In this document: positions 1 through 14,020 of the stretch, piece by piece | Numbering within the stretch: the first letter of the stretch is position 1 | How the letters are laid out: every line of letters begins with the position of its first letter | NCBI GenBank assembly: GCA_960531495.1 | Contig: OY482862.1 | Coordinates: 18,880,267-18,944,266 of the forward strand | Length of the DNA stretch: 64,000 nt | Source of the DNA: Zeus faber | Taxonomy: Eukaryota; Chordata; Actinopteri; Zeiformes; Zeidae | Direction: 5' to 3' | Position numbers and translations under genes: made by a program | Notes under the pieces: model-generated | What the model was told of the DNA's origin: nothing | Database searches by the model: none | What the model saw: only the letters and a program-made list of their open reading frames with translations

Positions 1-1149
1 TTAAAAAGTGCCAGTTAAATAAAGTATTCAAATATGGGAATCCCATTTTACAATATAATCTTGCGGATTACCACTCCAGCAACTGCGACGGGATATGTAT
101 GAGTGATGACGGCAGGCTCCCCGGGAGCAAAGTTGGGATCCAATCATTTCCGTCACCGGATCTCATGTTTGAGGCGATTTTGTTTCTCAGCCGAACATTC
201 CAGTCATTCTGGCCTCAACGTCCTCGGAAGCGGAGACAAGGGAAACATCCGCACGGCCGCTCTGATGACCTCAATACACTCTGAGCTCAAATGTGGAGAA
301 CATGTGAGCAAACAGCTGAGTCGCAGTTCTCCCTGTGGTCCCAACTTAAAAGAGCGCTATCCTTCTACAGTATATGTTTACCACATGTTTGGTTTTTAAT
401 GCCGGCGTGGTTCGTTCCAACCCTTTGAACGATCCCCTTTTTGGACCCCTGACCTGGTAAAACCCCACTAAACCGTGATAGATGGTGATGACGCCGAAGG
501 CGGAGATGTTCTCCTCGTCTATATGGTGATCTCTGGTGACCTTGTGGGCATCGACAAAGTACACTTAGGAGAACATGTGCGTGAGTTCATTATGCTCTCA
601 GCCACACGTCCTGTCTAACCCTCCCCTCTTAACACAACAACATGTATTGGAGCCAGGAGGCCCTAATAGGACGCTCTCTGCTCAGGGGCCATGCATAATG
701 CACAGGGCCTCCAGCGGTCTGGATGCTAATTACAATGGCTGATTATCAGTGACACAAACAAGAGTTTACTCCTATCTATACCGTTACATACAGTACCTAC
801 TAAACAACAGCTGACACCATGCTGCCATCCCGTGGGCCCGAAGAGGCGAGAACTGTAAACTTATGATTATTAGGATATTAAAAACCCTGTCCTGCAGACT
901 TTTCTGCGTAATGTTAATTACTGGTCCTGGAACACAGAAATAAAGTGGCCTTTTATGAGATTACAGCGACAGTACAGGACTCTGCATAGTTGAAAACAAA
1001 GCTGTGCAGAAGAAATGTTTTTCCTTAGAGGGGGGATGTGTGACTTCTAACATGAAGACATACTCAGGAGATAGCAGTGCTGCTGGGCGAAAACAAGGGC
1101 CTCTTCTAAGCCCCATCGACAGACATTAGAGAAAGGCGCAAACTAAATA

Positions 1150-1535
1150 CAGTGGTACCTCGACTTACGACGGTAATTCAAATTTTTATGAATTATGAAA
1201 TCATGAAGGGTGAAAATAAACGAAATACACAGCACAAACACAATAAATATGAAAAAAATATGGATAAGCCACGAACTACGTGCACACACACAATGTAGGT
1301 CGCCTGCTGACTGACTGCTGACTGACTGCTGACTGACTGCTGACTGACTGCTGACTGACTGTTGACTGACTGTTGACTGACTGACTGCTGACTGGCTGCC
1401 GACGCACCAACTGCAAATTTCCACGGTCGTATCTTGGAGCAGTCGGTCGCAAGTCGATACAAATTTTTGCGACTATCGCTGCTCGAATCTTGGATTAGTC
1501 GTAAGTAGATGCAGTCGTAAGTCAAGGTGCCACTG
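1150..1535. mobile_element. Pogo/Tigger-like MITE carrying an internal minisatellite
   Basis: The left end CAGTGGTACCTCGACTTACGA and the right end TCGTAAGTCAAGGTGCCACTG are inverted repeats with two mismatches. Both are flanked by TA (1148-1149 and 1536-1537), as expected for a Tc1/mariner/pogo-class insertion. The 386-bp element has no transposase. Its centre (about 1303-1398) is a tandem array of the 11-bp unit TGCTGACTGAC and variants. The TIR sequence resembles Tigger/pogo ends from memory; the exact family was not checked. Confidence 0.75.
1303..1398. repeat. 11-bp minisatellite (TGCTGACTGAC)n inside the MITE
   Basis: About eight to nine head-to-tail copies of an 11-bp unit with a few variants (GCTG, GTTG). 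They lie wholly inside the inverted-repeat element at 1150-1535, so the array may travel with that element family. Confidence 0.8.
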
Positions 1536-2721
1536 TAGCGGAAGAAGGTAGAGAACGTGTGCGTCCAGTAGGAGATGGCAATGTTCCGGGACAATTCTTG
1601 CAACCCAAACCAAAACAAAGTAGAAAGCTTATCTATAACCGCGGCTTATCTATATAGCGTAGTTCTATAATCCGGTCGGCACCAACAAGAGACCGAACGG
1701 CGGAACTACACCCGTGATACAACATGGCATATTTCGCCCAAAATATGAAGGTGTTTTGACCCTGTGCTGAATATAACCCAAATACATAAAGAAAAAACAT
1801 GAAATGTTGCACTCTAGAACATGGCCCCCTGAAAAGAATTGTCTTGGGGGGGGGGATGGTGGCTGCGCCGTTCCTTCTCTCGGACCCTCGGATAGGGGCG
1901 GAGCATCGGCGCTGCCACCGGAGGCCGGTCGGAAACTATTCATAGTCCTGGCTCAGTACAAAGGCGTTCCTCAAACTGGAGCGGCAGCGGAAGGCTCATT
2001 TTCCATCGGTCCCATCTGACCCCGAGATATTAGCACCCGGGTCTATTTTCTAACCTCTCAACACGCTGCATTATTTCCCTCTCTCTCGGCGCGCTCCTTC
2101 TCCAACAGGATGTCCTCCAGACACAAAGGCCAGCGTGCCCAGCCGAACAGATAAGCTCTGGCCGTTGACTGGTCACAACAAAAAGGTTCTGTTTTTGTTT
2201 TTTTTTGTTTGTTTTAACTCAGGCTGGTGTGATGCACGTGGGGTGACCCACATATTCTCAAGCATACCGCAGCCCATCTCAAGTCATTTCAACATGATGT
2301 TTGCACTTTCGGCGTCTCGGTTCCACAGTGAAAATGGAGGGAGGACCTTCTATCAGCCAGTGCCCGAGGGGAGGAGGCTTTCGGGAAATTGACTGGTCCG
2401 GCCCGCGCAGAACATTAACAGTGTGAGATTTGGATATTAAGCGCTTCGCCGAGAAATGAGAACAGTAAATGTGTGGGAACAAGCTGATGTGGAGCCGATG
2501 ACTGCATCTTTTTTTTATTTATTTTTTTATTCTTCTTAACCAATAATTAAAATAATGAAAGATGGTTACTGATTTATCATGGCGGGAGGATAATGTGAGA
2601 CAGATGTGTGTGTGTGTGTGTGTGTGTATGTGTGCGAGGGTGGGGGGGGGGGGGGGGGGCAGGCACAGAACTGTTCTTTTACTGGGAAATTTAGCGCGCT
2701 CAAAGCTTCGGCTCCTCATAC

Positions 2722-5700
2722 CTTCCCGTAGTCGGATGTGAGGACCAGCGATGCGTGGTCACACGTGGTCACCGTCGATGGGAGGAGCTGCTCTTTGTCT
2801 CTGAGCCAGACCCGGGCTCCCTGCAACACGCAAAAAAAAACAAAAAACAACAAAAAAAAAAAGCAGAACAACGTTTAGAAACACCTCGAAATCATCTTGG
2901 CCTTACGTTGATGCAAACCATGTTTGAGGAACACACAAACTATACGTTTTACATTATATTTGCCTTTTTTAAATTTAAATTGATCTTTTCCACATGTTAA
3001 AATACGTGCGGCAGTGCGATCAGACATAGTATTGCATGGTACACAAGCCTAAATGCCAATAAGTTTCCCCAAAAACATTATTGTATTAATATGATGTTGC
3101 CAAGAAGGTTGTGGGCAACAGCTACTATGAGACCAGAAGGAAGGGACGGTGACACAATAATGTATGAATGTGTGACTCAATGAATCACATAAAATACAAT
3201 TAAAAAATTTTTTTTTAATGTAACGCGGAACGTGAAAATAGTGTTGGAGACGGGGTGTTTGTGCAAAACCCCCTCGCATCATACACGCACAGCCAATCAG
3301 ACCGCAGACTCAGGATGCAGGGGCACTCTTCGCGGTTTACAGCCGGCGATCCAACGTGGAGCGCCGTTCTATAATTGTGCGAGGAAATGACCGTCCGTCT
3401 GAGCAATCAGCCTCAGATTCCTGTTTTTCGCCCCTGGTTACTGAGCCGCGAACAAACAAGGAGGGAAGTGCCGGTGACTCCGCGCGGCTACACAAACACA
3501 GGAGCCACACAGGACCCCACCTTATTTTTAGGGTTGATTTTTAGCATCCCTCTTCAACCAGGATGTTAATTAAAAGAGGTCTGGTTGAGTGAAATCAGGC
3601 AAAAAAAAAAAGCAGGAGGAGAACGAGGAATCATCCACTATTGACTGGATAAGTGAAATAAGTGCTCCCTTCACTAGTGGATGTGGCCATCCGGCTCTCT
3701 TTCATGAGGTGAACCACTCCGGCGGAACCCAAAGTTCGGATCTTTTCATCCGGCCTCACAGGGAGCGTACGAGGCCGGGGTCGGCGGCTTCTCCCTCTGG
3801 CGCGCCCGCGGTCCACCTGACGGCGCTCCCACACCCAGACTGCCAGGGGAGGTTTGATGAGAGGGCGGCAGCCGCGTCACTGTGAAGCGGTCAGGGAAAG
3901 GCGGAGCGCAGCCGCGAACAAAGGCTTGCGGGAAGAAAGAGTCGGGCCGAGAAAGAGCTTCAAAGGATGATCGTTCACTAGATCGTCCTCTTTGGAAGGA
4001 ATTTTAAGATGCCCGGGTCAGACAGTCATTTTCAAATAGCAACATAGTGGGCTTGACAGTATATTGATATAATAATGTGATATGAAACTAGATATTGTTT
4101 GGGATCACAGTACTGAATTTAGTCATATATTGTCAAATCATATACTGTACTTAATATAGTTAAATATTTGTTACGGCTGTATTTATCCACACTACTGATG
4201 ATGCATGAATGAGTGAATGTGTGATGATGTTTCTCAAATATTTCTTGTGTGAAAATATCTTATGAAAGCACCAATAGTTATATTGAAAAAAATGATCAAT
4301 ATCAATTGATTTGTGAGGAAAATATTGTCATGTCAGATCCCCCCCACACCCCGCCCAATATCGCCCAACCAAATATTTAGCCTCATGAATTACGAATAAA
4401 GACCTAACGATTAGACCGGTTCAAAAGAATCACAAGGAGGCTGCATCTGACATGTTGAACAGCGTTAATCATCAGAAATGCCGCCGACGAGGCAGCCCAA
4501 GAGCAGCAGAGAGAGTTGTGTGTCCTAAAAGGTGAAAGATCAATGGGCCTGTGTTCCACAGGGAAACCTCATACAAGGTCGCCACTCCCAGACATTAATC
4601 CTCATTAACTATTAACAACAGGCCGCCACGTGCACGCTCCGCAAGCTCTTTTCCTCCGGCGCACGGACGCCAAGTGAGGCTGGAAACAGAGATCAACGTG
4701 ACGGTGTGTAAGACCCGCTTTTCCATCCAACGGAATCCTATCCCAGTGTCACCGATTCAACAAAAGGCGAGACATTAAAAGAGGGGGAGAAAAAAAGGTC
4801 AACGCAGCGGAAGAACCTCCGTAAAAACCGTCCTTAGTGGAAAGCAAAGACCACTGTACTTCCCTTTCTTTCTGGTTGTATCAGCCCGTTCCCCAGACAA
4901 AGGGGTCACTGAGGCGGTCTAAAAACCAACATGCACTATCAAGGGTTGTGGTTTTTTGTTTTTTTTCCAGCTGGCTAATGGAGAGGAGCTAAATGTGGCT
5001 CTCCCAAACCACTGGGGACAGTGGTGAGTGGGGTGGAAGGGGGTCAGGGAGGTGGCGGAGGGGGCAAAGACGGGGAGAGGGGAAAGAGACGAAAGGATGC
5101 GAGCGCCCTCCTCAAGTCGTCACCTCGTATCCTCCGTCTGGAAACGGGGGGATGCCGTAGAAAGACGTAGGCTCTGTGACGGTGGGATTAATACCCCTCT
5201 GACTTGATCTATCAAATATCTGACCTGAGGCCACGCCGGGTAGCCGACTGTGTCCGCCTGGTACCGGGTCGCCGCGCACGGCCGCTCAGAGAAAATCTCG
5301 CTCACGTGAGCTCGCTGGGGCGGGGCCAGGAAAATTAATGCCATTTAGTCTATAGGTTTTTAAGGAGATCAGTCCCTGTTACATAACTGGAATTCGCAGC
5401 AGCTGAAATTTTGGTGGCACGTTGCTGATACTCTAATCTAAACTAATCTCGCGGGGAACCAGTCGGGGCAAGACGTTCGACCACGCAACTCCAAACGTCT
5501 ATTATGTGAGCGTCTTTTATGTGAATCATTATGCAAACCGTAAGCCTGGGGCTCACTGGATAGGATGGAGGGCAAGTCAAGAAAATGGACGAACACAGCA
5601 CGCCGCACTTGCGTCCTTGAAGTATTTTTACTGATGTTAGTTTTACGGCGCCATTTTTTATATTCAATGGCGATAAAAAAGGAAAAGGGCGAAGGATATG

Positions 5701-8113
5701 AAAGCAGAAACCATGTCATAATCCCATGGATACAGACAGGTGGCAGAAAAAGAAACATATTGGAAGTAGCACTTTATGTTTCTGGTGGAGCTATAATGGA
5801 CATAATGATTAATTAAACCAAACTCGAATATAACTCATGACTGTTGGGGGCAGATACAGTGCCCATAAATCCGGCATGTACTGTACCCACGTGCACCCAT
5901 ATCATGGGCTTGCTGCTGCAGCATCTTAGGAGCTGCAGAATGGCTGAGTTAAGCAAGGAGGGGATGCTTTGTCCCGGCAGCAGATGGTGAACCAAACACC
6001 AGCCCCGGTCTCCTCCCCCAGCTCTGCTCTGTCACTGAGCCAGGATAAAGGGTCCCAACCCAGAGGTTAACCGGGCGGAAATACCCCAAACAAAGACCAG
6101 CTGGGACACACAGGGACGAGGCTGTCAGTGCGACACACAAACACACATGCACACGAACACACACACTTCAAACTTGCATGTGCCCGAGCCTTGAATCGCC
6201 CGCTGCAGCCCAAATGATGGTAAAGGTTGTGTCACCGTGGACACAAAATACAGTTGTCATACGGTTTTGAGCATCAGGTGTGGGTTTGACCGTCTCCCGG
6301 GCCTCTGGTAATCAGATGTTTTGATCGCTGCGTTAAAAAAGGCGTCGTCGGGCAAACGGCCACAGCGGCCGACACGCGACTTCATTCACATTCTTCCCCG
6401 CCGCACGTCCCCGAGCGCACACGGGGCGCCGCGCGCAGCTCCGCAGCGTCACTGACTGACAGCGTAAGTAACCAGAGCCATCGGAACAGGCCGCCCGGCG
6501 CCCGCCACCCCGTCGTGCTCTCTGACAGCTCAAGCCGGGATAATTTGATCCCAGAGTCGCGGGCATGAGTTTCCGCCGCTCGTATAATGATATCCAGCCT
6601 CGGAGATTTGCTAATTAATGAGGCTTAAATATTAAAAGCCTTACACGGTGCGAGGCGCCACGGCCCTTTCTCCTCGGCCCAGCTGAGCAGCGGTCGGCTC
6701 GGTGTCAGGTGATCGCGTCGGCCCGGTCAAAGGAAAGCTAATCAGCTCAAGATGACTTGGACTGGGTCGGACAAATACTGCAGATATTCAAAGCTTATTC
6801 CCCGGGTCCAACAGGGTTTAGGAGAACGGAGAGCGAGCGGGAGCCAGTGTGCGGTAGAGGAACTCTTGTTTTTTGCCTGCGCAGCGCTCCGCCGGCAGGG
6901 CTTGATGCCCGGCCGAGGGATGATTACATTCTCTTGGCTCTTGACAAGCATCTAATTTGTTTTTGCCCGGCCGTGGAGGAGGATGAAGCTGACGCAGGAA
7001 TGTTTCACTGGGCATGTGCACACAGATACTCAAAGTCGACTCCATTCATGGAACATTTATTTAACTTCACCCATTTATTATTGCGTCGTATTTATTTTAA
7101 AAAACAGTGAGATCCACTGAAATGGACTATCCGCTTGCAAATCCAGGGACTTTTTTTTTTTTTTTTTCAGAATGAACTTTTGCCTCTGTGCCCTTGTTTC
7201 GCAAATGATCTGAAAGTGGTCCATGGTCCCATTGATCTCCGGCGCCGCGCCTTTACAAGCAGCTGGTCGACTATATGTCTCTCTTTCACATTCTTTTGAA
7301 TTGCAGCTCTCTATTACCACTTCAATTACTAAGACTCCTCTGCATTATCATGACAATGCAGAGGCCCCGTGCAGAGTCACAAACAGATGTGCAGCCCAGC
7401 ACAACTGACAGGTTTGTCCACTGAAACAACATTCAAGTGGAAGCCATATTGTGTGAATATTTGTGTCTGTGTGGGTTCTAATACTCAAAGACAGATCGGT
7501 ACTGAAAACAATTGTGTGTATAGACTATAATCTTAGGGTACAGTATTCAATATCCGTTTTTACGCATAATTAAACATCTACTTCTGAAAAATAAGGAAAT
7601 TATACTTCCTTGCACTAAAATCGGTACAACAACGTAAATACCATGATTGTATTTTTCCTATAGAGAAGATAGAAAAACCCAGAAAGTAAATCTTCACCAA
7701 CACAGGGTCTTGTTGTTCGGTGCATAAAAGGGACGTGTGCCAAATTCAGGGATTGAACCCAAATCTCCTGAATGCTGAGTGAGTGGAATCCGCCAAGTAG
7801 CTGGTCAGATTGAACAAGTTGAATGGGGCTGGGAGGGACGTCTGGCTAAACATCTCTGTAGGTCTCTCATAGGGCTGCACAATTAATCGTGTATACATCG
7901 AGATGTCGATATTGGCCTCCGCAAGTTATTGATCGCGGCGGGGTACTATTTATTTTTCCCCGATTTGCCTGCCGTCTTAGCGTCCGAGTCACAAAAGATA
8001 TTGCGCTAATGACATGACAGCGCAAACATGGCCATCACGTTTTGCTGCTGAATGCAATTTGTGCTTGTTTTGCGATCGCAATGATCCACGTGTCAAAGTA
8101 AATAATCTGGAGG

Positions 8114-8166
<53 letters not shown>

Positions 8167-10362
8167 GCCATTTTGTTTCGTTCAATTAGGAAAAAGTAGA
8201 TACAACTCAAATACAAAAAACATCGTTTTTATTTTTTTCATTTGGAGAAACGGGAAACAATCACGTGCAGTGGAGCAGAGATACGTACTGGAGTCTCCAT
8301 TTACGCATTTTCACCACCGGTCTACACTTGCCCTGTTTCACGAATAATCACTCTTAAATAAGTATGAAACGTCAAATAATTGTCGTTCAGTAATTATTTG
8401 GATTGAAAGGGTTTAATGAAAATGTAAAGTTGTAAGGAAATCCTTGGGGGTGTTGTGATGGTGTTGTATCAAACTCTGTTTCCCCGTCAGGATCTGTTTC
8501 CCCCTCGCCTCTCGGGATGCGTTTTCCCCTGCTATAATGGAAAAATTTCGGGATATCAGGCTGAAAAATCACAGGATTTACCTGTTGTGAGGAAACAAGT
8601 CAGCAGTATGAATTTGACAGATGTGTGAGCTTCCTTTCTTATTGAACGCAGGGAGAACAGCATCTGAGAGTAACATTCTCAGATGTCAGGATGCGTTCCT
8701 CCTGCTATAATGGAGGTGGCTTTAAGACAACGATAAATTGCAGTGAAAGTGTACTTGTTGGGACGGAAAACCATGACATATTTTTTGTGACCGTGCACTT
8801 CCTTTCCGTTGAACAGAGGGGACTAGGGGGAAACAGATCTCTTGGTCGGTTTGTTTTCTTGCAAAAAACCTGCAGGTGTAATGTAACTGGGATCAATTTA
8901 TTTGGTGCCATATTTTTTTTTTGTAAAATGTAGTTCATATATAGCCTTAAGGAGACTGAATTCATGTGACAACAAAATCAACATCTAGGGTGGAAAAAGA
9001 GTGCGGCCTGATGCGGTACTGTGTCTGGTGCTGGCCTGTTGGTAAAGGACGTCTCATCTTGCCATGGAACGCTATGAAAGCAACAGAGAACCACAGATGT
9101 GCTGACCATTGCTCTTTGTACTTCTCTCCATGCGCATGCATCAAACCAACTCTTTAATCAACTTAGAGATCGAGTCGAGGAGAAACTTTTAATTTAACAC
9201 CATTCCATTTAACTCAACGGCCCTTTCAATCCTGAGATGGTAACCTTACTTACTTAACAAACTAACTTGCCAAACCCAGGGTAGGGCCATGGGGCTGGGT
9301 ACTCCCACGGAACAGTATGTCCAGTCACCAGGCTGGCTACCCAGGGTACGGCCACAGAGGTGGGTGTCCAGGGTATAGCCAGCAATAGGCTGGGTGCCCA
9401 GGGAATGGCTAGCCATGGGCCTGGAACCCAGGGTACAGCAGGCCATGGGGCTGGGTACCCAGGGTACGGCCATGGGGCTGGGTACCCAGGGTACGGCCAT
9501 GGGGCTGGGTACCCAGGGTACGGCCATGGGGCTGGGTACCCAGGGTACAGCAAGCCATGGGACTGGGTACACAGGGTACGGCCATGGGGCTGGGGTAGGG
9601 CAGGTGTGCAGCCAGGGTGGGGGTCAGATGAACTGAGGCCACCTTCATCATCTGTGCTAGGAGCAGCATGAATTAATGATGGAGGGAGCAGCTGATCAGA
9701 AATCAGCTAATGGCAGAGGAGGGGTCCCTCAAGGGGCCCAGGGATTCCCCCAAACCATAGGGGAGGGATGGAAGACGGAGGGAGTGGTTCATTAATTGCT
9801 GTTGACTCTGAAGAACCACGTGAATCCCCCCTGCTGGGGCGGATCCAAACAGAGCTACAGCAAACTGGCCTGGAGGCGGGAGCTTCATTGTCTAGACTGC
9901 TGCACGCCTCCACCCACCACCACGGATGACTCGATGACATCATTTTTTTTGGTCCTATTCATAAACATCATATTCTTAAGAGGTTTTGAGGAGGACGTTT
10001 GGTGTTGAATGTAACTGTGTCACTGGGTTAATAATGATCTAAAAAAAAAATTCAATCTCAAAGCATTTGCAATAGCAATTTGTAATCATCAACCTGACAA
10101 TGCATTTAATCTGCTTTTATTCTAATCTTTATTTTTCAATACCAACAAATTGAATGGAACAATGAAGAGTCTGTGTGTGTGTGCGTGCGTGCGTGTGTCT
10201 AAGGAACAGAAAAATGATATGTGCACATGTCATAGATTTGTATGAATGTGTGAAGGGATAATGCTGGCCACGGGGATTTTAAACTGACAGGTCAAAGGGC
10301 GCCAAGGAAAAAAGGAATCAGCCTCACCAGTGTCGTTGGAGGCCATATGATCTGTGGACGAC

Positions 10363-10446
<84 letters not shown>

Positions 10447-10960
10447 TGTGTGTGTAATCGTCAGATGCAGCTAATCTGCCATGTGGCTAATGACTCCTCT
10501 GTTTAATTCATGGGTACAGAATTTGCATAACAAATGATGCCCTTAAAGCCGTGGAGAGCTCACAGGCAGCGAGGCTGCTGGGCCGACACAGACACCGGGA
10601 GGATCCCTTATCCTCTTTTGAACTCCTCAGCTTTCCCATACTGTGTCCCACCAGCCCGCATCCACCCCAGAGCTTCCGCTCGGAGATGGGTTACGAGTCA
10701 TAGGGCGTTTGTTGGGGCAGAATATTTGGAGGCTGATAAAGGCAATAAACAAAATGATGCAATTTCATTATGTTTGATATTTTGCATCTTACAGCCAAGT
10801 CCTGTGAGAGGCAGCGTCAGCAGCCTTACTCACCGTGTTATTTCCGTCTAACGCCGTCTACTCATTTGCAAACAATGCTGGTATCTCACAGCGGGAATCC
10901 CAGAGATATTCCAGGAATGCAGGGTAGTGAGGACTCACTATAGAGTCAAGCCCAACACAT

Positions 10961-11035
<75 letters not shown>

Positions 11036-13984
11036 ATCTGAAGCAGGGTCTGCGTGACAGTGATTGTGCAGAACTGTCAAGCCCAGCTGAGGTCAGGCTT
11101 TGAAGGCAGGCTTTGAACCTGCTTTTGACCTTTATTCAAATACATACATACATACATACATACATACATAGTGTAATCCACACATTCACATTATTAAACT
11201 AACATAAAGCTTATTTTTCAAAGCTGAGTGATCCCAATGTCGCCAAAGAACGTGGTCGTGATTGGCCGAAATAAAGAAATGTAGTCAAAAGTTTTCCATT
11301 AACTTTTCTGAGGTTGGTAGTTTAGATTTTGGTTTTTTTTCTATTTGGTGGATAATTTGTAAATATAATTTAGGCAACTATCTCATTGTACTGAAGTTAT
11401 GACTCAGTGCATGTGCACTATGCTGCGATTAAGCTCCAGGGTGCCAGTTAAGACCCTTCAGGCCGGGCCATTTAAGACCCCGGTATGTAGCACACTGCAA
11501 ATGGACCCAGTGGGTGTGGTTATTAAGGCAAAAAAAATATGCAATTAGTCCTGCGATCATAATTACAGTGGTAATCTCTCCATCAGCAGTATTTAGAGGC
11601 ATTTTTCACTCTAGGCCATATTCCCATGCTTATCCGGGATGTACTTAAATTCACATATGCACACGTTCACACAGAGCTGGCACAACACACACACACACAT
11701 GCACAAACTCTACGGCCCCAACACTGGCTTCATCCATCCTATAATAGGCTGCCTCAGTAAGCAGTAATCACTGGCTTCTAAAAAAAGGAAAGTCAACATC
11801 TGGGCCGGGAGCAGTAATCACAGGTTGGCCGGTTATTAAACGGCTCGGCTGGATCGCTGAACCCGGGGGATTTAGGGTCCACTTATTACCAGCCAGGACC
11901 CTGTCAGGTAGGCCTGCCAAGATAGATTCCAACAAACGCGACAAAGGCAATAAACAATGAATTTAATCTTCTGTCAGAAAGGAAAAATATCGCACACACG
12001 CACACACATACACACACGCAGGTGTTGCAGAAACCCCCGCCTGTCAAATGAGACCGTGGCCCACACTGTGGCTGAATCGCGCCCCGTTCAAAACACGCCA
12101 TTCAACGTCGCCCTTATGAACGCGGACGAGAACGCGGTCTGTGGCAGGACATTTACTGGCAAGTGACACAATGACCACAGAGGGAAACTGGGAACATGAG
12201 CAGCGAACCACAGAGAAATCCACACCCATCACCCCTTCAACGTTTAAAAATATAAATAAATAAATAAATAAATCGATAAATAAATAAATAAACAAAAATC
12301 TGCATTCTGAGATCACTCTGTCCGTCTGTACAGCTATCCCAAAATAGACGGTAAATAGACGGACAGTAAATGCATCCTGTGAGCAATTATGTGATTACAC
12401 GGTGGCTGTAAAGCGGATGCAATGATTTAGTGCTTTCATTTAAGTTACTACAGTATATTCCTTTGTCCCGGAATGACTTCACTGATAGATTCAGTGTAAT
12501 TCATGTGTAATTTCGGTTGTGTTGCATCTGTCATAAGTCTTAAATTAGTTCAGTGAGTATTTGTATGTACGGCATGTCATGTATTCTAATGTCTCCTCGT
12601 TAAGAGGGGGGGGGGGGAAGCGCCTGGGTGGTTGACTTCCTGGACCATGACACACACTCTGAATTCCCCTCGTAAAAAAAAAAAAGCAAAAAAAAAAAAA
12701 GCAAACCCTCACCCCCGGTGGGGTAAAGGAAGGATGGGTGTTGGGAGATCGGAGGTGAGTGTTGAGCTTCGGGTATAACACCGAGGGACGGCGCTCTTCT
12801 GTCCGTCTTACAAACCAGGACCGGAGTCGTCGGAGGTCGACGACACAGCCGCCTCCGCTTGACACGCCCGTTCCTCCAGTCTGTCTTCACTTGAGCATTA
12901 TACTGGATGCAAAAACGAAAGGTCGCGCCACGATTCCCTTTAGGAGGAGCGCCACGTATGATGCTCTGGTGTTGGAGCAAACCACCTTAAATGGCGGTGA
13001 ATTCATCCATTCACCTTCCGTGCAAACACATGCGTCCAACCCTCGTGTCCCATCAGAACGCGTCGGCTGTTTGTTCTCATATCCATCGACCAGAGATGAT
13101 TTTACCCGGCGACAAAGGCTCCGGATCCGCGTTATTTGTGAGTGACAAACAGCGGAACAAAAGCGACAGCCTTTCTCTCCGTTAACCAGCGTGAATGGAG
13201 ACAGGTTTATCTGGGGAGCTTGGCGGGAATAGCAGGTTAAAGCTAAAGTCAATAGCGCGGTGTCAGCGGGGGATTATCACGGCTCCGGGCCCCTCCTGTG
13301 ACGGCCAGGCGGGGTCAGGATGGCTGATGCGGTCGTAAGGAACATAAAACGGCAGCCCGCCTTTTATATATTTTTAAAAAGAGGCAGAGAGCAGCGTTCC
13401 GTGAGAAAGAATTGGTGCCGGTCAACGTGTCCTGGAAGATTCCAATTTCCCGGGTCAAATGGGAGTGATTCCGGTCAAATATTATCTGTATTTATTGAGC
13501 TTAAAAACAGTTGATAAGCAGACTATATAGAGAACGATCATTAAGACATGTAGGTGTGTAACATTTTTTTTATTGAATATTACAAATAAAATAAGTCCCG
13601 CCAGTTAATGCTGTTTTAAAAATAAATAAATGTTAGGAATATTACCGCTTGAAATAATACTACGAATAATAAAAATAATTTCAGTTTGTGAACAATAAGT
13701 AACAAGTGCAGCTGCTTTAATAAACATTTCACTAAAATTACATTTTGATCAAATCAAAAATGAAATCAGTATGGCAAGTAGGCCTAAATAAACATTAAGG
13801 TTTGTGGTGTTGTTAGTATTCATCGGGACGTCCTGTTGACATATTTTGACACAATTACAATGAATATTTACCGTCTGCTTTGGGTCAGAACTTAAATATC
13901 CCCAAAAAACTCCAAACCATGGATGTATGTGCCCCAACAACACATCATCTTTCTGTTTCTCCTCAGAGTTCTAGACGCTGCGGC

Positions 13985-14020
<36 letters not shown>

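Larger units (their letters stand above)
1..2721 (-). other. Part of myo10 intron 2 (no further exon seen)
   Basis: This non-coding stretch lies downstream of myo10 exon 2. It holds an inverted-repeat MITE (1150-1535), a (GT)n tract near 2605-2627 and a poly-G run at 2642-2659. An AT-rich block at about 640-1000 has several TAATTA and ATGCATAAT-type homeodomain-like sites and looks like candidate conserved non-coding DNA, but that is only an impression. No frame matches myosin motor exon 3. Confidence 0.6.

Noticed and set aside
346-564. Exon-like minus-strand peptide (VYFVDAHKVTRDHHIDEENI) before a GT, as a possible myo10 exon 3
   Set aside because: Lacks the conserved VDDMASLTELHEG-type motif of motor exon 3 and has no acceptor in the right phase.
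1303-1398. CRISPR-like regular repeat array
   Set aside because: Units are contiguous with no unique spacers and lie within a eukaryotic MITE.
5120-5344. Minus-strand peptide ending TSFYGIPPFPDGGYEVTT in myo10 intron 1
   Set aside because: Looks protein-like but has no recognisable family or clear acceptor; probably chance in GC-rich DNA.
8014-8216. Frames of His/Thr or Cys/Val repeats (and similar ones at other CA/GT tracts)
   Set aside because: Translations of dinucleotide microsatellites.
9246-9671. Long repetitive frames on both strands (PGYPAPWPY and GTQGTAMGL repeats)
   Set aside because: They arise from the 27-bp minisatellite, whose unit is a multiple of three; no splice sites or conserved domain.
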